This document shows, one piece after another, positions 1 to 8,608 of a stretch of DNA of 46,964 bases. Position 1 is the first letter of the stretch, and each line of letters opens with the position of its first letter. The position numbers and the translations under genes are program-made. The notes below the pieces were generated by a model that made no database searches, was not told where the DNA came from, and saw nothing but the letters and a program-made list of their open reading frames with translations. The stretch lies in IMG/VR virus record IMGVR_UViG_3300027833_000078, positions 1 to 46,964 of that record; one strand, written 5' to 3'. Source of the stretch: a virus.

Positions 1-331
1 CTTCCCATATACGATCTTGTACGTGTTGTGGGCAGGGTGTTTCTGCTTTGCCTAGTACATATTCATATACATTAATGTCTTTGTATTCATCAGGCATAAA
101 CCATTCACTTTGACATACACCGTCAAACGTCTTTTCGTCTACATCTAATGGAATATACTTTTGTAGTTTGTTAATACCTTGTTCTTCACATACATTATTA
201 AACTGATCTACATCATCGTTTTTGTCGCAAAGAACTACATGAACTTTATCTGCGTTACCAGAATATATCATGTCAATTAAGTCTCGATTAGAGAATCGTG
301 GAATACCTAAGTTATCTGTTTTCATTAGCAT
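1..331 (-). CDS. Conserved hypothetical early protein, 3' end outside window
   Basis: The frame stays open from an ATG at 331 to the left edge (110 codons visible), so the C-terminus is missing. The visible protein is soluble and acidic, contains the early motif LGIPRFSNRDL and a Cys-containing stretch, and shows no domain I recognise. A second in-frame ATG lies at 325. A sigma70-type promoter (361-366 / 338-343) would start transcription at about base 331, so the 331 ATG would be leaderless; neither ATG has a Shine-Dalgarno sequence. The gene lies just downstream of late structural genes but has an early promoter. Function unknown. Confidence 0.75.
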   Translation of the reverse strand, partial: MLMKTDNLGIPRFSNRDLIDMIYSGNADKVHVVLCDKNDDVDQFNNVCEEQGINKLQKYIPLDVDEKTFDGVCQSEWFMPDEYKDINVYEYVLGKAETPCPQHVQDRIWE

Positions 332-337
332 ACAGTT

Positions 338-366
338 ATTTTAACTGATATTGATTAAATTGTCAA
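338..366 (-). promoter_or_regulatory. Early sigma70-type promoter (TTGACA-N17-TAAAAT)
   Basis: On the minus strand TTGACA occupies 366-361 and TAAAAT 343-338, with 17 bases between. It lies inside the 3' end of the 77-aa gene and points at the partial gene at 1-331. With a standard distance of six bases after the -10 hexamer, the start site falls on the A of the ATG at 331. Confidence 0.7.
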
Positions 367-574
367 GTCCTTTTTCCGAATCATCATTAGTTTTTTGCAT
401 TGCCTTTGCACTACGCACATGCATTTCTTCTGCATACATATTCATGATAACTGAAATTTGTTCTTGGACGGAAGGGTTTCTCGTTTGCCAGTATTTTCTT
501 TTTAAATCAAATAGTTTTTCTTCTACTTCTGAATCTTTCAATAAAGAGAAGTCATCAACCAAAGGGTTAAACAT
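341..574 (-). CDS. Small conserved hypothetical protein (77 aa)
   Basis: A 77-residue, highly charged and probably all-helical protein with no membrane segment or cysteine. Its ATG overlaps the stop of the upstream structural gene in a TAATG, so it is probably translated by coupling and made late. Small proteins of this size and charge pattern occur beside structural genes in marine T4-like phages, but I cannot name a function. Its 3' end also holds the early promoter of the next gene. Confidence 0.75.
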   Translation of the reverse strand: MFNPLVDDFSLLKDSEVEEKLFDLKRKYWQTRNPSVQEQISVIMNMYAEEMHVRSAKAMQKTNDDSEKGLDNLINIS

Positions 575-1170
575 TAACTAAATGTTCCTATGACTTTAGC
601 ATAGATGTTTGTTCCGCCATCGTGTGTCCAAAATTCATAAATTTCTTTATTACTTGTTACTGTTGCTACTACACTAGTTGCTGTTGTCGATGCCCAAGAG
701 TCAGTGGATATTTTCTTAAACTGTGCTGTATTTTCACCATTAAATGTAATAGCTCTACTAGTACCGCCATCACTTGAAATTTCAACAACCATTCTAGCAT
801 ACCCTGCATCTGGCCAATCTGCAAGAGTAAGTGTTAGGTCGCCTGTTACTACACCTGTTTGATATACACCATTCAAGTAACTTATGTTCTGTAATGTGTT
901 AATAGTACCGTTAGCACTTACGCCTTCGGCACAATCTTTTAGTAATGCATTAGTAATTTCGTTTCCGCCGAAATCGTTATCAAGTCCATCTTGACTTATA
1001 AGTGCATTTTTTAAGATTGCATTATTTTGCAACTCTGTAAGTTCTGCTTTCGCCGCTACAAAGTTTGATTTAATTATGTTAAAGTTATCTCTAAACCCTT
1101 GACTATCATTATCGATACCCGCTACTGGATATGTGTCGTCAATTGTTGTGTCTACTATATTACTGGCCAT
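574..1170 (-). CDS. Virion structural / fibre-like protein (198 aa)
   Basis: A 198-residue protein. The N-terminal 50 residues carry IDNDSQGFRDNFNIIKSNF, a version of a module that marine T4-like phages use at the start of several structural proteins; related forms (NDGTGD..RE.F) start the 229-aa and 2955-aa proteins here. The rest (about 100-198) is beta-rich with alternating Thr/Val and a WTHDGGTNIYAKVIG ending, suggesting a small beta-sandwich head. The start is fixed by GGAG about 7 bases upstream and a GATAAATA late promoter giving a leader of about 13 bases. Likely a late tail or fibre component; its position in the virion is inferred. Confidence 0.75.
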   Translation of the reverse strand: MASNIVDTTIDDTYPVAGIDNDSQGFRDNFNIIKSNFVAAKAELTELQNNAILKNALISQDGLDNDFGGNEITNALLKDCAEGVSANGTINTLQNISYLNGVYQTGVVTGDLTLTLADWPDAGYARMVVEISSDGGTSRAITFNGENTAQFKKISTDSWASTTATSVVATVTSNKEIYEFWTHDGGTNIYAKVIGTFS

Positions 1171-1188
1171 TGTTTTCTCCTGGTATAT

Positions 1189-1196
1189 TATTTATC
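1189..1196 (-). promoter_or_regulatory. T4-type late promoter GATAAATA
   Basis: GATAAATA on the minus strand, matching the T4 late -10 element TATAAATA except for the first base. The expected start (six bases after the box) is about 1183, leaving a leader of about 13 bases that includes a GGAG ribosome site for the 198-aa gene. Confidence 0.75.
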
Positions 1197-1201
1197 TAGT
1201 A

Positions 1202-4200
1202 TTATACATTAAAAATATAATTTGGAAAGACTATATATCTTTCATCTTGTATTCCTGTTGCACTATCAACAACATATCTGTCTACATCAAAGTTTATTCT
1301 TTTAAAATCAAACTCTCCGTTTGTAAGTGCGTTTTTCACATTTTTTTGAACCTTTTTAGATTCACCTTCTTTACAGTATGCTAACGGAATTGCTGTTACA
1401 TAGTCAATTTCGCTTATACTTCCGTCTTGTCCTGTACGCATCCAAAGTGGCAAATACTCTCTTTGACTTTTACCAATGCTTTCCAACTGTTCTCTCATAT
1501 TAGTTGTGTTACTAATATACATGTGTAGTTCATTTGCGTTGTTAATAGTTACCGCATTACTATCTGATTTTACAGTGTTTTGATTTTGGCTTCTATATCT
1601 GTTTCTTATTGGTTCACTGTCACTTATATCTACATCGATATTAATTTCTGATCCGTCACGTAAGGTTACATCTATATCTGCGTTATCAATATTTTGTATT
1701 GTTTCGCCTTGGCGTGTTCCTACTGTAAATCCTTGGCCTTGATCGAGTACTACTTCCATATCTCTAAAACGTCCGTCAACAATAGCAATATCAAACCCAC
1801 TGTCCTGTGCTGTTACATCGTCCATTACTTCTAATGATACAGAATCTGCTGTAAGATTAGGCTGTGGTATATTTGCAAAGCTATTTGCAACTTTTCCTTT
1901 TTTACTTTCACGAGGGTCAATTACTTCTAGGTATACTATTTCATATACAACATCGTTTGATCCAGGATCTTTAGCAACGGCTGTTTTTACATCGCCAATT
2001 TTATAATTTCTACGTTTATGATTCTTTGCTGTAGCAGCTACATACTCGTCTATATTTTTAGTTTCAATTCCTGCATATGCTAACATATTAACTCTAGTTT
2101 GTATACCGTAGTTAGGATCGCTTGCTCTGTATATTGAAGTAGTTGGAAATATATCCGGATTGCTTACAAAGCGTTTAAATTCTTTTCTTATAACAGGTTC
2201 AAGCATAGGTCTAATATACAAATTACTGTATAATGTATCGTCTTGATCAATTATATTAATAGTGAAATCTCTTTCAATTGCACTATAACCAAATCTATCT
2301 TCTGCTTTAATTTTTATAGTATATTTTCTATCAACTGAAGTTGTACTAGCATCTAGACTAAAGTCAGCATTATCAAATGTAGTTAATCCTAAACTTTGCA
2401 AAGTACCAAACTGTGTAACTTTGCCTATTATTTCGCCTGTGTAAGCTAATCTAAGCCCGTTTGGCAAGCTCCCAGACACAATGGTATATATTAGTCTAGT
2501 ATCTGGAACATTAGTTGTAGCAGTTACACGTTTTGTGCTATTAAAGTTTGCTGTAATACTTCCTAAGTCTGCAGGAGTAGTCCAATTTAACTCACTGTCA
2601 ACTTCGCCTAATATTCTTATTGTAAATGTCTTAGGCTTGCTTGGATTGTTTACATCTGCATTAGCATATGTAATTAATTCTTTTTCAAAAAATCCATCGC
2701 CGTATAATGCTAGGCTTACTGTTTGACCAGTTACAAAACTTCTACCAGGTTCTAACGGTTTATTAAAATATACTAGATCTTTGTTATTATCAAGTAATGT
2801 AAATTTTACATCAGCGCCTGTGAATATCTGTTTCATTCTTGATTCTTTTGTAAGAGCATTATCAGGTGCCCAAAAAGTTATACTGCCTGCTGTAGCGCCA
2901 GCATCAACAAACACAGGTAATTCATTACCCTCAAATATTCTAATAACAGATTGTGATAACGTTTCACTTGCACCAAATGCTAGTGGTGTTGTACCGCCTG
3001 CTTCAAAGTTTAATACAATACTTGCTGTATCACTATCAACTTGCCATTTCTTATAACCGTACACACTTTGTATTGTGTATGTTTCCGGAGTAGCACTTTG
3101 ATTGTCGTAAACAAGTTTCTTATCTTTCCACTGACTTCTTTCAAACTCATTTAACTTTTCTACAAAAATAGATTGTGCGTTTGCTACACTATCTAGTGCA
3201 AGTGTAAAACTTAAAAACGGTCTTAAACTTTCTGTTAATGTAATTTCATCAAATTCTTCATCTGAGCCGTCGACTGATTCTACAGTATATGGTCTGCCAT
3301 TAAGTACTATAACTTGATTTTGTAAATCGTTTAAATCATCAATGCCGTCATTAAGTGTTATACCGTCTTGTACATTTAGAGGAAGTTTGTATACTTTAAA
3401 TGTACGTTTACCAGATAATGTGTCTTCGTAGAATGTTCCTGTAATAACAGCATAATCCAAGTCGTTTGTATAACGTGTTGCTCTTACTGTAAATTTGTAA
3501 TCTTTAAAACTTTGAGGTTGATAAGGTATTGTACCTGTTAGCTCGCCGCTTAATGTATCTAGTTTTAATCCTGGTGGTAAAATACTTTCTGAGTTGTCGT
3601 TATTAAGTTCGTCTAAACTATATAAAAGATTTCCCTGTAATGTATCCGAGTTATAAACATCAAGATATACTGTAGTGTTGTTATTTGATTTTTTATATCC
3701 AAGGTTTCCGGGTGTAAGCCATTTAGGATCGCGTATATTAGTATTGTCGGCTTTAAACACACCGTTTGAAACCTTCATAATACTGTTGTCTGATCTTAGA
3801 TAGTCGTCTCCTACAACATAAATTTTGAATGTTCTTTTTGGTGGTGTGCTAGTTACTCCGTCATTAATTGTAACTTTAAATTCGTAGTACCTATTTAACT
3901 TTTTAGGTATTTGCGGGTCTGATTGTGTATCGTAACGTACATTGTCGTAAAAGTAACTGTCAAAGCCTCTGTCTGCTTTTATTGAAAAGTCACTTGGGTA
4001 TGCATCGTATGGACTAGTATCAAATCCGCCTCTTTCCGCTTCTCTATCTAATGCAAGTAAAGGTTCTATAACACCTTGTATTTTTCCTGTACTTGTAAGA
4101 GTTAGTCCTGGCGGTAGGGTGCCCTCCCCTGGAACTATATAATATTCTATTGTTTGCCCTGTTGATGTATCTGCATCTATGGCTAAAAATTGGTAATCAA

Positions 4201-4558
4201 TAATTTGATTATCTAATACAAATAGAGTTTCGTTTTGGCCCATGGGTAACAATCCTGGCTGTGTTATCCATATAGGCTCGTCTGGGCCTGTAACTTCTAT
4301 TGTGTAAGTTCTATCTTCTGTAACATCGCCTAATTTTGCACGTAATACAAATTTAAATATTTTTACAATTTCAACCTCAAACGCTGTGCCTTTAATTTCA
4401 ACACCGTCCAGTCTTAGACCACGTGGTAATTTTCCTGCTAACAATGTAACAGTCGCACTAGAGTCCACAGGTAATATAAAATCTCCTGTTTCTAATTTAA
4501 CTCTTTCTACAAGTGTTCTTAGTTTGTAGTTGTTTGGTTGTGTCCAGATACTTGCCAT
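1202..4558 (-). CDS. Large virion structural protein with Ig-like (He_PIG/cadherin-like) repeats, 1118 aa
   Basis: Contains at least four copies of the putative-Ig signature LP.GL.L...G.I.G: near residues 44 (KLPRGLRLDGVEIKG), 147 (TLPPGLTLTSTGKIQG), 326 (ILPPGLKL..LSGELTG) and 695 (SLPNGLRLAYTGEIIG), with Ig-like strands such as RTYTIEV, RTFKIYVVG and RDFTINI after them. This repeat type is common in phage fibres and surface adhesins. The last third lacks the motif and may be the partner- or virion-attachment part. The start is supported by AAAGGA upstream; the gene follows the 229-aa gene by 24 bases and shares its late promoter. Exact place in the tail is unknown. Confidence 0.8.
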   Translation of the reverse strand: MASIWTQPNNYKLRTLVERVKLETGDFILPVDSSATVTLLAGKLPRGLRLDGVEIKGTAFEVEIVKIFKFVLRAKLGDVTEDRTYTIEVTGPDEPIWITQPGLLPMGQNETLFVLDNQIIDYQFLAIDADTSTGQTIEYYIVPGEGTLPPGLTLTSTGKIQGVIEPLLALDREAERGGFDTSPYDAYPSDFSIKADRGFDSYFYDNVRYDTQSDPQIPKKLNRYYEFKVTINDGVTSTPPKRTFKIYVVGDDYLRSDNSIMKVSNGVFKADNTNIRDPKWLTPGNLGYKKSNNNTTVYLDVYNSDTLQGNLLYSLDELNNDNSESILPPGLKLDTLSGELTGTIPYQPQSFKDYKFTVRATRYTNDLDYAVITGTFYEDTLSGKRTFKVYKLPLNVQDGITLNDGIDDLNDLQNQVIVLNGRPYTVESVDGSDEEFDEITLTESLRPFLSFTLALDSVANAQSIFVEKLNEFERSQWKDKKLVYDNQSATPETYTIQSVYGYKKWQVDSDTASIVLNFEAGGTTPLAFGASETLSQSVIRIFEGNELPVFVDAGATAGSITFWAPDNALTKESRMKQIFTGADVKFTLLDNNKDLVYFNKPLEPGRSFVTGQTVSLALYGDGFFEKELITYANADVNNPSKPKTFTIRILGEVDSELNWTTPADLGSITANFNSTKRVTATTNVPDTRLIYTIVSGSLPNGLRLAYTGEIIGKVTQFGTLQSLGLTTFDNADFSLDASTTSVDRKYTIKIKAEDRFGYSAIERDFTINIIDQDDTLYSNLYIRPMLEPVIRKEFKRFVSNPDIFPTTSIYRASDPNYGIQTRVNMLAYAGIETKNIDEYVAATAKNHKRRNYKIGDVKTAVAKDPGSNDVVYEIVYLEVIDPRESKKGKVANSFANIPQPNLTADSVSLEVMDDVTAQDSGFDIAIVDGRFRDMEVVLDQGQGFTVGTRQGETIQNIDNADIDVTLRDGSEINIDVDISDSEPIRNRYRSQNQNTVKSDSNAVTINNANELHMYISNTTNMREQLESIGKSQREYLPLWMRTGQDGSISEIDYVTAIPLAYCKEGESKKVQKNVKNALTNGEFDFKRINFDVDRYVVDSATGIQDERYIVFPNYIFNV

Positions 4559-4582
4559 ATAATAAATCCTTTCAGCGCAACT

Positions 4583-5272
4583 TTACAATGTAGGTAATAG
4601 CCCGTCATCCGTATTTAATGTAGTTGGCCCAGTTAGAGTACCGTAATCGGCATCGACTAAACTTTTAAAGAAGTCAACAAAGTTATTGTTATTCTCTATA
4701 ATTTCACCAAAGTCTAAATTAACATATAAATCATTTAGTGTACGAATGTCTACTCCCCATACATTACTAAGTATGTTATTACTTTGTATTACACCTGCGT
4801 TAAGAATTGCAAAGTTATTAGCCTGAAGATTTGCTGTAAGTGTAGGAGCTGTGTCACTTGCTAACGTTGCGTTACCTGCAATAGTAACAGTGCCAGAAGC
4901 ATCATCTGCTGTAGTTGTTATTCCGCCTGAGCCGTTTATTCTCAACGTGCCTCTTGCTGGAATAGTTGCTGTTCCTGTATCAGCAACTATAGGTGTAGCT
5001 GCAAGTCCTGCATCAACTGTTAAAACAATTTCATCAGGGTTATTAGTAACAACAACATCGTTACTGCCTACAAGTGTTTTATACTCTAAGTTATAACCAG
5101 TGCGTTGTTTAAATACACCTGCACCTGTTCCTAGGTTTAACCCTTCGGTTTTATCATCAATACGTAAATCAAGGTCCTCTAAACTTTGATTAATTTTGAT
5201 AAATGCTTCACGCAGGTCATCTCCTGTCCCGTCATTTGCAATTCTACCTATGTTTACTAGTTGTACAGCCAT
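4583..5272 (-). CDS. Structural/fibre protein with NDGTGD N-terminal module (229 aa)
   Basis: The N-terminal 40 residues (VNIGRIANDGTGDDLREAF and following helix) match the start of the 2955-aa protein, a module typical of marine T4-like virion proteins and probably used for assembly onto the tail. Residues 70-150 are low-complexity Thr/Ala/Gly beta repeats (ITTTADDASGTVTIAG), as in trimeric fibre shafts. A short C-terminal region (about 165-229) completes it. AGGAAAC precedes the ATG. Transcribed from the minus-strand member of a pair of mirror-image late promoters and co-transcribed with the 1118-aa gene. Confidence 0.75.
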   Translation of the reverse strand: MAVQLVNIGRIANDGTGDDLREAFIKINQSLEDLDLRIDDKTEGLNLGTGAGVFKQRTGYNLEYKTLVGSNDVVVTNNPDEIVLTVDAGLAATPIVADTGTATIPARGTLRINGSGGITTTADDASGTVTIAGNATLASDTAPTLTANLQANNFAILNAGVIQSNNILSNVWGVDIRTLNDLYVNLDFGEIIENNNNFVDFFKSLVDADYGTLTGPTTLNTDDGLLPTL

Positions 5273-5296
5273 TGTTTGTTTCCTATTGTATATATG

Positions 5297-5304
5297 TATT
5301 TATC
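5297..5304 (-). promoter_or_regulatory. Late promoter GATAAATA (minus member of divergent pair)
   Basis: GATAAATA on the minus strand, giving an expected leader of about 18 bases before the 229-aa gene. Together with 5311-5318 it forms an exact 8-base inverted repeat with a 6-base centre, so two late promoters face away from each other. Confidence 0.75.
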
Positions 5305-5310
5305 AAAGCT

Positions 5311-5318
5311 GATAAATA
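5311..5318 (+). promoter_or_regulatory. Late promoter GATAAATA (plus member of divergent pair)
   Basis: GATAAATA on the plus strand, with an expected start at about 5324 and a 14-base leader that carries AAGGAG before the ATG at 5338. It is the mirror image of the box at 5297-5304. Confidence 0.75.
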
Positions 5319-5337
5319 TGTATACAAGGAGTAATAT

Positions 5338-7608
5338 ATGCCAAGACCATCATTTAAGAACATCGGACTACGTAGAGATTTAAATTTGTCTGATTTGCAA
5401 AGCAAAGACCAGGCACTTAATAATGTTTTAAATAACCTAGTAGTTGGGTCTGATAACAAGTCGTTTAGTGGTGGAGATTTAGATGCTATTAAAGGCATAA
5501 GCAACAGTACAGTGGTTAACAGAGATATTGGTCTTATGGCCGGTCTTGCTGTTAAGAACACTATATTAGAAGATGGTGAGCTTGTAGACAGGGTTGCAAC
5601 TCCTATAATTACAGTAAAGAACCAATTAGATACTATTATTGCAACTACTAATGATCCACCGTTCTTTAACGGAGGCGATGGGTTAATTGCAACATTTTAT
5701 GATGTTGATCAAATTGCTACTAACTTATCAAAGAACACAACAGGCATAACACTTATTGCGCCGGGCGAAGCGCCAACAGTAACTAAGCCTTTTTGGAACA
5801 ATGGTGTATTTGAATTTAGTAATAAACTAGATGATACACTAGGCGGAGCAAATGGCCTTATTCAATGGCAGGGTTTTTATGTTCCAGATGCTAGTGGCCC
5901 TAGCACATTTAGTTTTGAAACTACCGGTCTTGTTATGTTTGAAGTAGCAGACGAATTCGGTGACCTACAAGTTGTACAGAATACATTTGCTGAAGAACGC
6001 CCGATAGAACATAAGAGTGCAATGGTTAATGAACTTAGTGTAACTGTAGACACTATTGATGCTAGGACAGTAATCATAGGCGACCAAGTTACTGCAGCTG
6101 AAGATGCTTTTGGTAATGCAATACTTGCTAGTGAAATTAGTACAGGCTTATTTGTTGATGGAGTAGGTAAAACTTCTATTACATTAAATCAAAGTATAAC
6201 TGTGCCTGATGAAGCGATACTTACATATAGTATTGCTAATAAAATTGGTAGTGATGCATTTAGATTTTCACACACAGAACCAACATTACAAAAGTATGTT
6301 CCGCTTGAAATAAGATTGTCATACTGGTATTCCGAGGAAGATACTAATTACTTTAACAAATACATAGATGCTAATTTAACTACAAATATTAAAGACAGTG
6401 GCAATTGGCCATATTGGTATTTGTACCAATCAGTACCTGCTGATTTTGATGAAGACAGTTTTAAAGGATTTTATGATAATCGACTGTTAACTGGTGGCGG
6501 AGAAATTGGACCACTTGATGTTAACTTTAGTACTCAGTATGCAAAATGGTTAAGCATATCTCCTTTAACAGTTACATATGCTCCACCTTTAAGATTTGCC
6601 AATGCGTTACGTGCTGAATACACATATAATCTAGTACAAGATAGTAATATCTGTAGTACAACATCAACAAGTCCGTATACTGATAATATTGAAATTGGTA
6701 ATAAAATTATTACTCCGGCGTTTATAAACGGGGCCGAAGTTACAGATATTTCACGTAATAATATTGTTATCATAAATGGCACAGCAAGTGGTGATGCTAC
6801 TATTGCTGTAAAGTTTTTAGATCATAGAGGGTTTTTAGATACACAAGCAGCTACGTCTAGCGGCAATGATGTAACAATCGATACTACAGACAAACTTAAA
6901 GTAGGAACAGTTGTTGTTTGTGAAAACAACCCAGCTGGCACAGATTACATACGTGTAACAAGTATATCAAGTATTAGAACTTTTACAACTAATATTGCAT
7001 TAAATTTAACAGGATTAGAGGAAGTATTCTTCTATAGCGATAAAGGGTTAAACAATAATAGTTTAAACAATTTTTGTATTGGAACATTAGGTAGAGAAAT
7101 TGCTACAACAGCATCTCCAGGAGATACACAGTTAGTTCTTAATGATGTTACCGGCTTTGGGCTTAATAATGTTATACAAAGTAGTCCTTACTTAGCTGAT
7201 ATTGATCCAGACGATACTAGCACACTTACTAGAATCATTGCTATTGATGTTAATACAAACACTATTACAATTAACAAGCCTGTAGAAGCAGGTGATGATA
7301 TGGTTGCAGGTACTACTGTTGTTATTTGTCCTACTGATACTACGCAAAATAAAGAAGCATGTGTTATACCACTTAATACAGCACCACCGTTTGTGGGCAC
7401 CTTAGAAGGTCTTAGAACAACGGACGGCTTAGGTGCTACTGTTGGTCTTCAAATGACTAACGCTAACAGCATACTTAAAGTTAGAGACTTTGTTGCAGAA
7501 AATGCAACAGCAACAGAGCTTAGTTTAGGGGACGCATTAGCATATGATAGGACAATACCTATTACGTTTAATGGAACAGTGTATAGGGCACTAGCATCAA
7601 CTAGTTAA
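5338..7608 (+). CDS. Fibre/structural protein with PA14-like domain (756 aa), reversed orientation
   Basis: The N-terminus (about 1-110) is helical, with LSDLQSKDQALNNVLNNL, a form seen in marine T4-like structural proteins. Residues about 112-235 look like a PA14/GLEYA-type carbohydrate-binding beta-barrel: GLIATFYD, then a Trp/Phe-rich stretch, then IQWQGFYVPDASGPSTFSF and a final strand. The remainder is beta-rich with several similar 'nttitinkpv' strand patterns. AAGGAG lies 7 bases before the ATG. It is the only long plus-strand gene in a large minus-strand late cluster and runs tail-to-tail into the 336-aa gene with a 12-base overlap. Probably a receptor-binding or decorating tail fibre; the domain call rests on pattern only. 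Confidence 0.8.
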   Translation: MPRPSFKNIGLRRDLNLSDLQSKDQALNNVLNNLVVGSDNKSFSGGDLDAIKGISNSTVVNRDIGLMAGLAVKNTILEDGELVDRVATPIITVKNQLDTIIATTNDPPFFNGGDGLIATFYDVDQIATNLSKNTTGITLIAPGEAPTVTKPFWNNGVFEFSNKLDDTLGGANGLIQWQGFYVPDASGPSTFSFETTGLVMFEVADEFGDLQVVQNTFAEERPIEHKSAMVNELSVTVDTIDARTVIIGDQVTAAEDAFGNAILASEISTGLFVDGVGKTSITLNQSITVPDEAILTYSIANKIGSDAFRFSHTEPTLQKYVPLEIRLSYWYSEEDTNYFNKYIDANLTTNIKDSGNWPYWYLYQSVPADFDEDSFKGFYDNRLLTGGGEIGPLDVNFSTQYAKWLSISPLTVTYAPPLRFANALRAEYTYNLVQDSNICSTTSTSPYTDNIEIGNKIITPAFINGAEVTDISRNNIVIINGTASGDATIAVKFLDHRGFLDTQAATSSGNDVTIDTTDKLKVGTVVVCENNPAGTDYIRVTSISSIRTFTTNIALNLTGLEEVFFYSDKGLNNNSLNNFCIGTLGREIATTASPGDTQLVLNDVTGFGLNNVIQSSPYLADIDPDDTSTLTRIIAIDVNTNTITINKPVEAGDDMVAGTTVVICPTDTTQNKEACVIPLNTAPPFVGTLEGLRTTDGLGATVGLQMTNANSILKVRDFVAENATATELSLGDALAYDRTIPITFNGTVYRALASTS
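7590..7605. terminator. Possible hairpin at convergent gene ends
   Basis: ACTAG and CTAGT are separated by 6 bases and span the 12-base overlap of the two convergent genes. The stem is only 5 bp and no T-run follows on either strand, so this is a weak candidate for a bidirectional stop or RNA-end structure. Confidence 0.25.
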
Positions 7609-8607
7609 GCATAAGAAGTAATCAATACCGTCTATTTTTACTTTTGCCTTGTGAGTGAATGTAACATTGTTTACATTTCCACTTTCATTAATTGGCGCCA
7701 CACCATTAATAAGTATTCCGTTATTTAATTTTAAATCACCAGTTTGTGCTGTTATAGCACCCGTAGACAATTGAGTGTTTACACCTGTACCTGTTACTTC
7801 CCAAGGATTTGATGTATCACTAAATGCTCTTATACGTTGAATGTTTGAAAGTGGACTTGCTGGGTTTGTAATATACAAGCCTGGACTATTAGAGTTTACT
7901 CCCTCAGTAAGAATCATGTCTGAAGGATCTTCAATATTAAACATACCTTCCATTCTAAAGTCGTCATCTGTAGCAACATTTCTATCACTTACAAATTTCT
8001 TATCTGCTTGATATTTTGCAATATCTAAGTATTGATATATTGATAAGAACTGGTTAGCATATGTATCATCAGTATCAATGCCGGATGCTCCTTCACCTTC
8101 AACTCCTGATGCTCCTTCACCAAGGCCACTACTAAAGCCTGCGGTATCTTCTACAGCGCCTAAGTATGTTAAGTTAGAAAGTACAACAGCATCTGACCTT
8201 ACAACTTTAAAACCTGCTGCAGGGGGATCAAATGTATATTGACTGTCTCCCTCAAAGTCAGATGCAAAACCAAAAGTAGTTTCGCCGTCACTTTGTGTAA
8301 TAAACAGATCATTTTGAAGTACACTATCATCCATGTAAGTTATTCTTACAGGATCACCGTTTGTGAATACAGCACTTCTTGAGGCATTTAATTCTGCCGT
8401 GTCGTTTACTATTGTAATAAGCCCTGTAATAAAATTATACTCAGCATCTGCAATAGTTAACGAACTAACATTTTGATTATTATTAATAAACAAACTTATA
8501 TCGTCAGCAATAGGTGCTGTGCCTAAGTTGTTAAGTGCTTGCCTATCCTGTGTGTTTTCTAATAGGTTCGCTGATTTTAGAAACCCTTGTACGCTTGATG
8601 TTGCCAT
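7597..8607 (-). CDS. Tail-fibre-like protein (336 aa)
   Basis: The N-terminus holds DRQALNNLG, the '..ALNNLG' helix common at the start of phage fibres. Near residues 160-180 there is an imperfect duplication (GEGASGVEGEGASGI), a flexible Gly-rich linker. A Tyr-rich helix (QFLSIYQYLDIAKYQADKKF) follows, and the C-terminal 60 residues resemble fibre tips in which a short beta domain ends in IDGIDYFLCLTS. GAGG lies about 7 bases before the ATG. Last gene of the long late transcript; its 3' end overlaps the oppositely oriented 756-aa gene by 12 bases. Confidence 0.75.
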   Translation of the reverse strand: MATSSVQGFLKSANLLENTQDRQALNNLGTAPIADDISLFINNNQNVSSLTIADAEYNFITGLITIVNDTAELNASRSAVFTNGDPVRITYMDDSVLQNDLFITQSDGETTFGFASDFEGDSQYTFDPPAAGFKVVRSDAVVLSNLTYLGAVEDTAGFSSGLGEGASGVEGEGASGIDTDDTYANQFLSIYQYLDIAKYQADKKFVSDRNVATDDDFRMEGMFNIEDPSDMILTEGVNSNSPGLYITNPASPLSNIQRIRAFSDTSNPWEVTGTGVNTQLSTGAITAQTGDLKLNNGILINGVAPINESGNVNNVTFTHKAKVKIDGIDYFLCLTS

Positions 8608-8608
8608 A

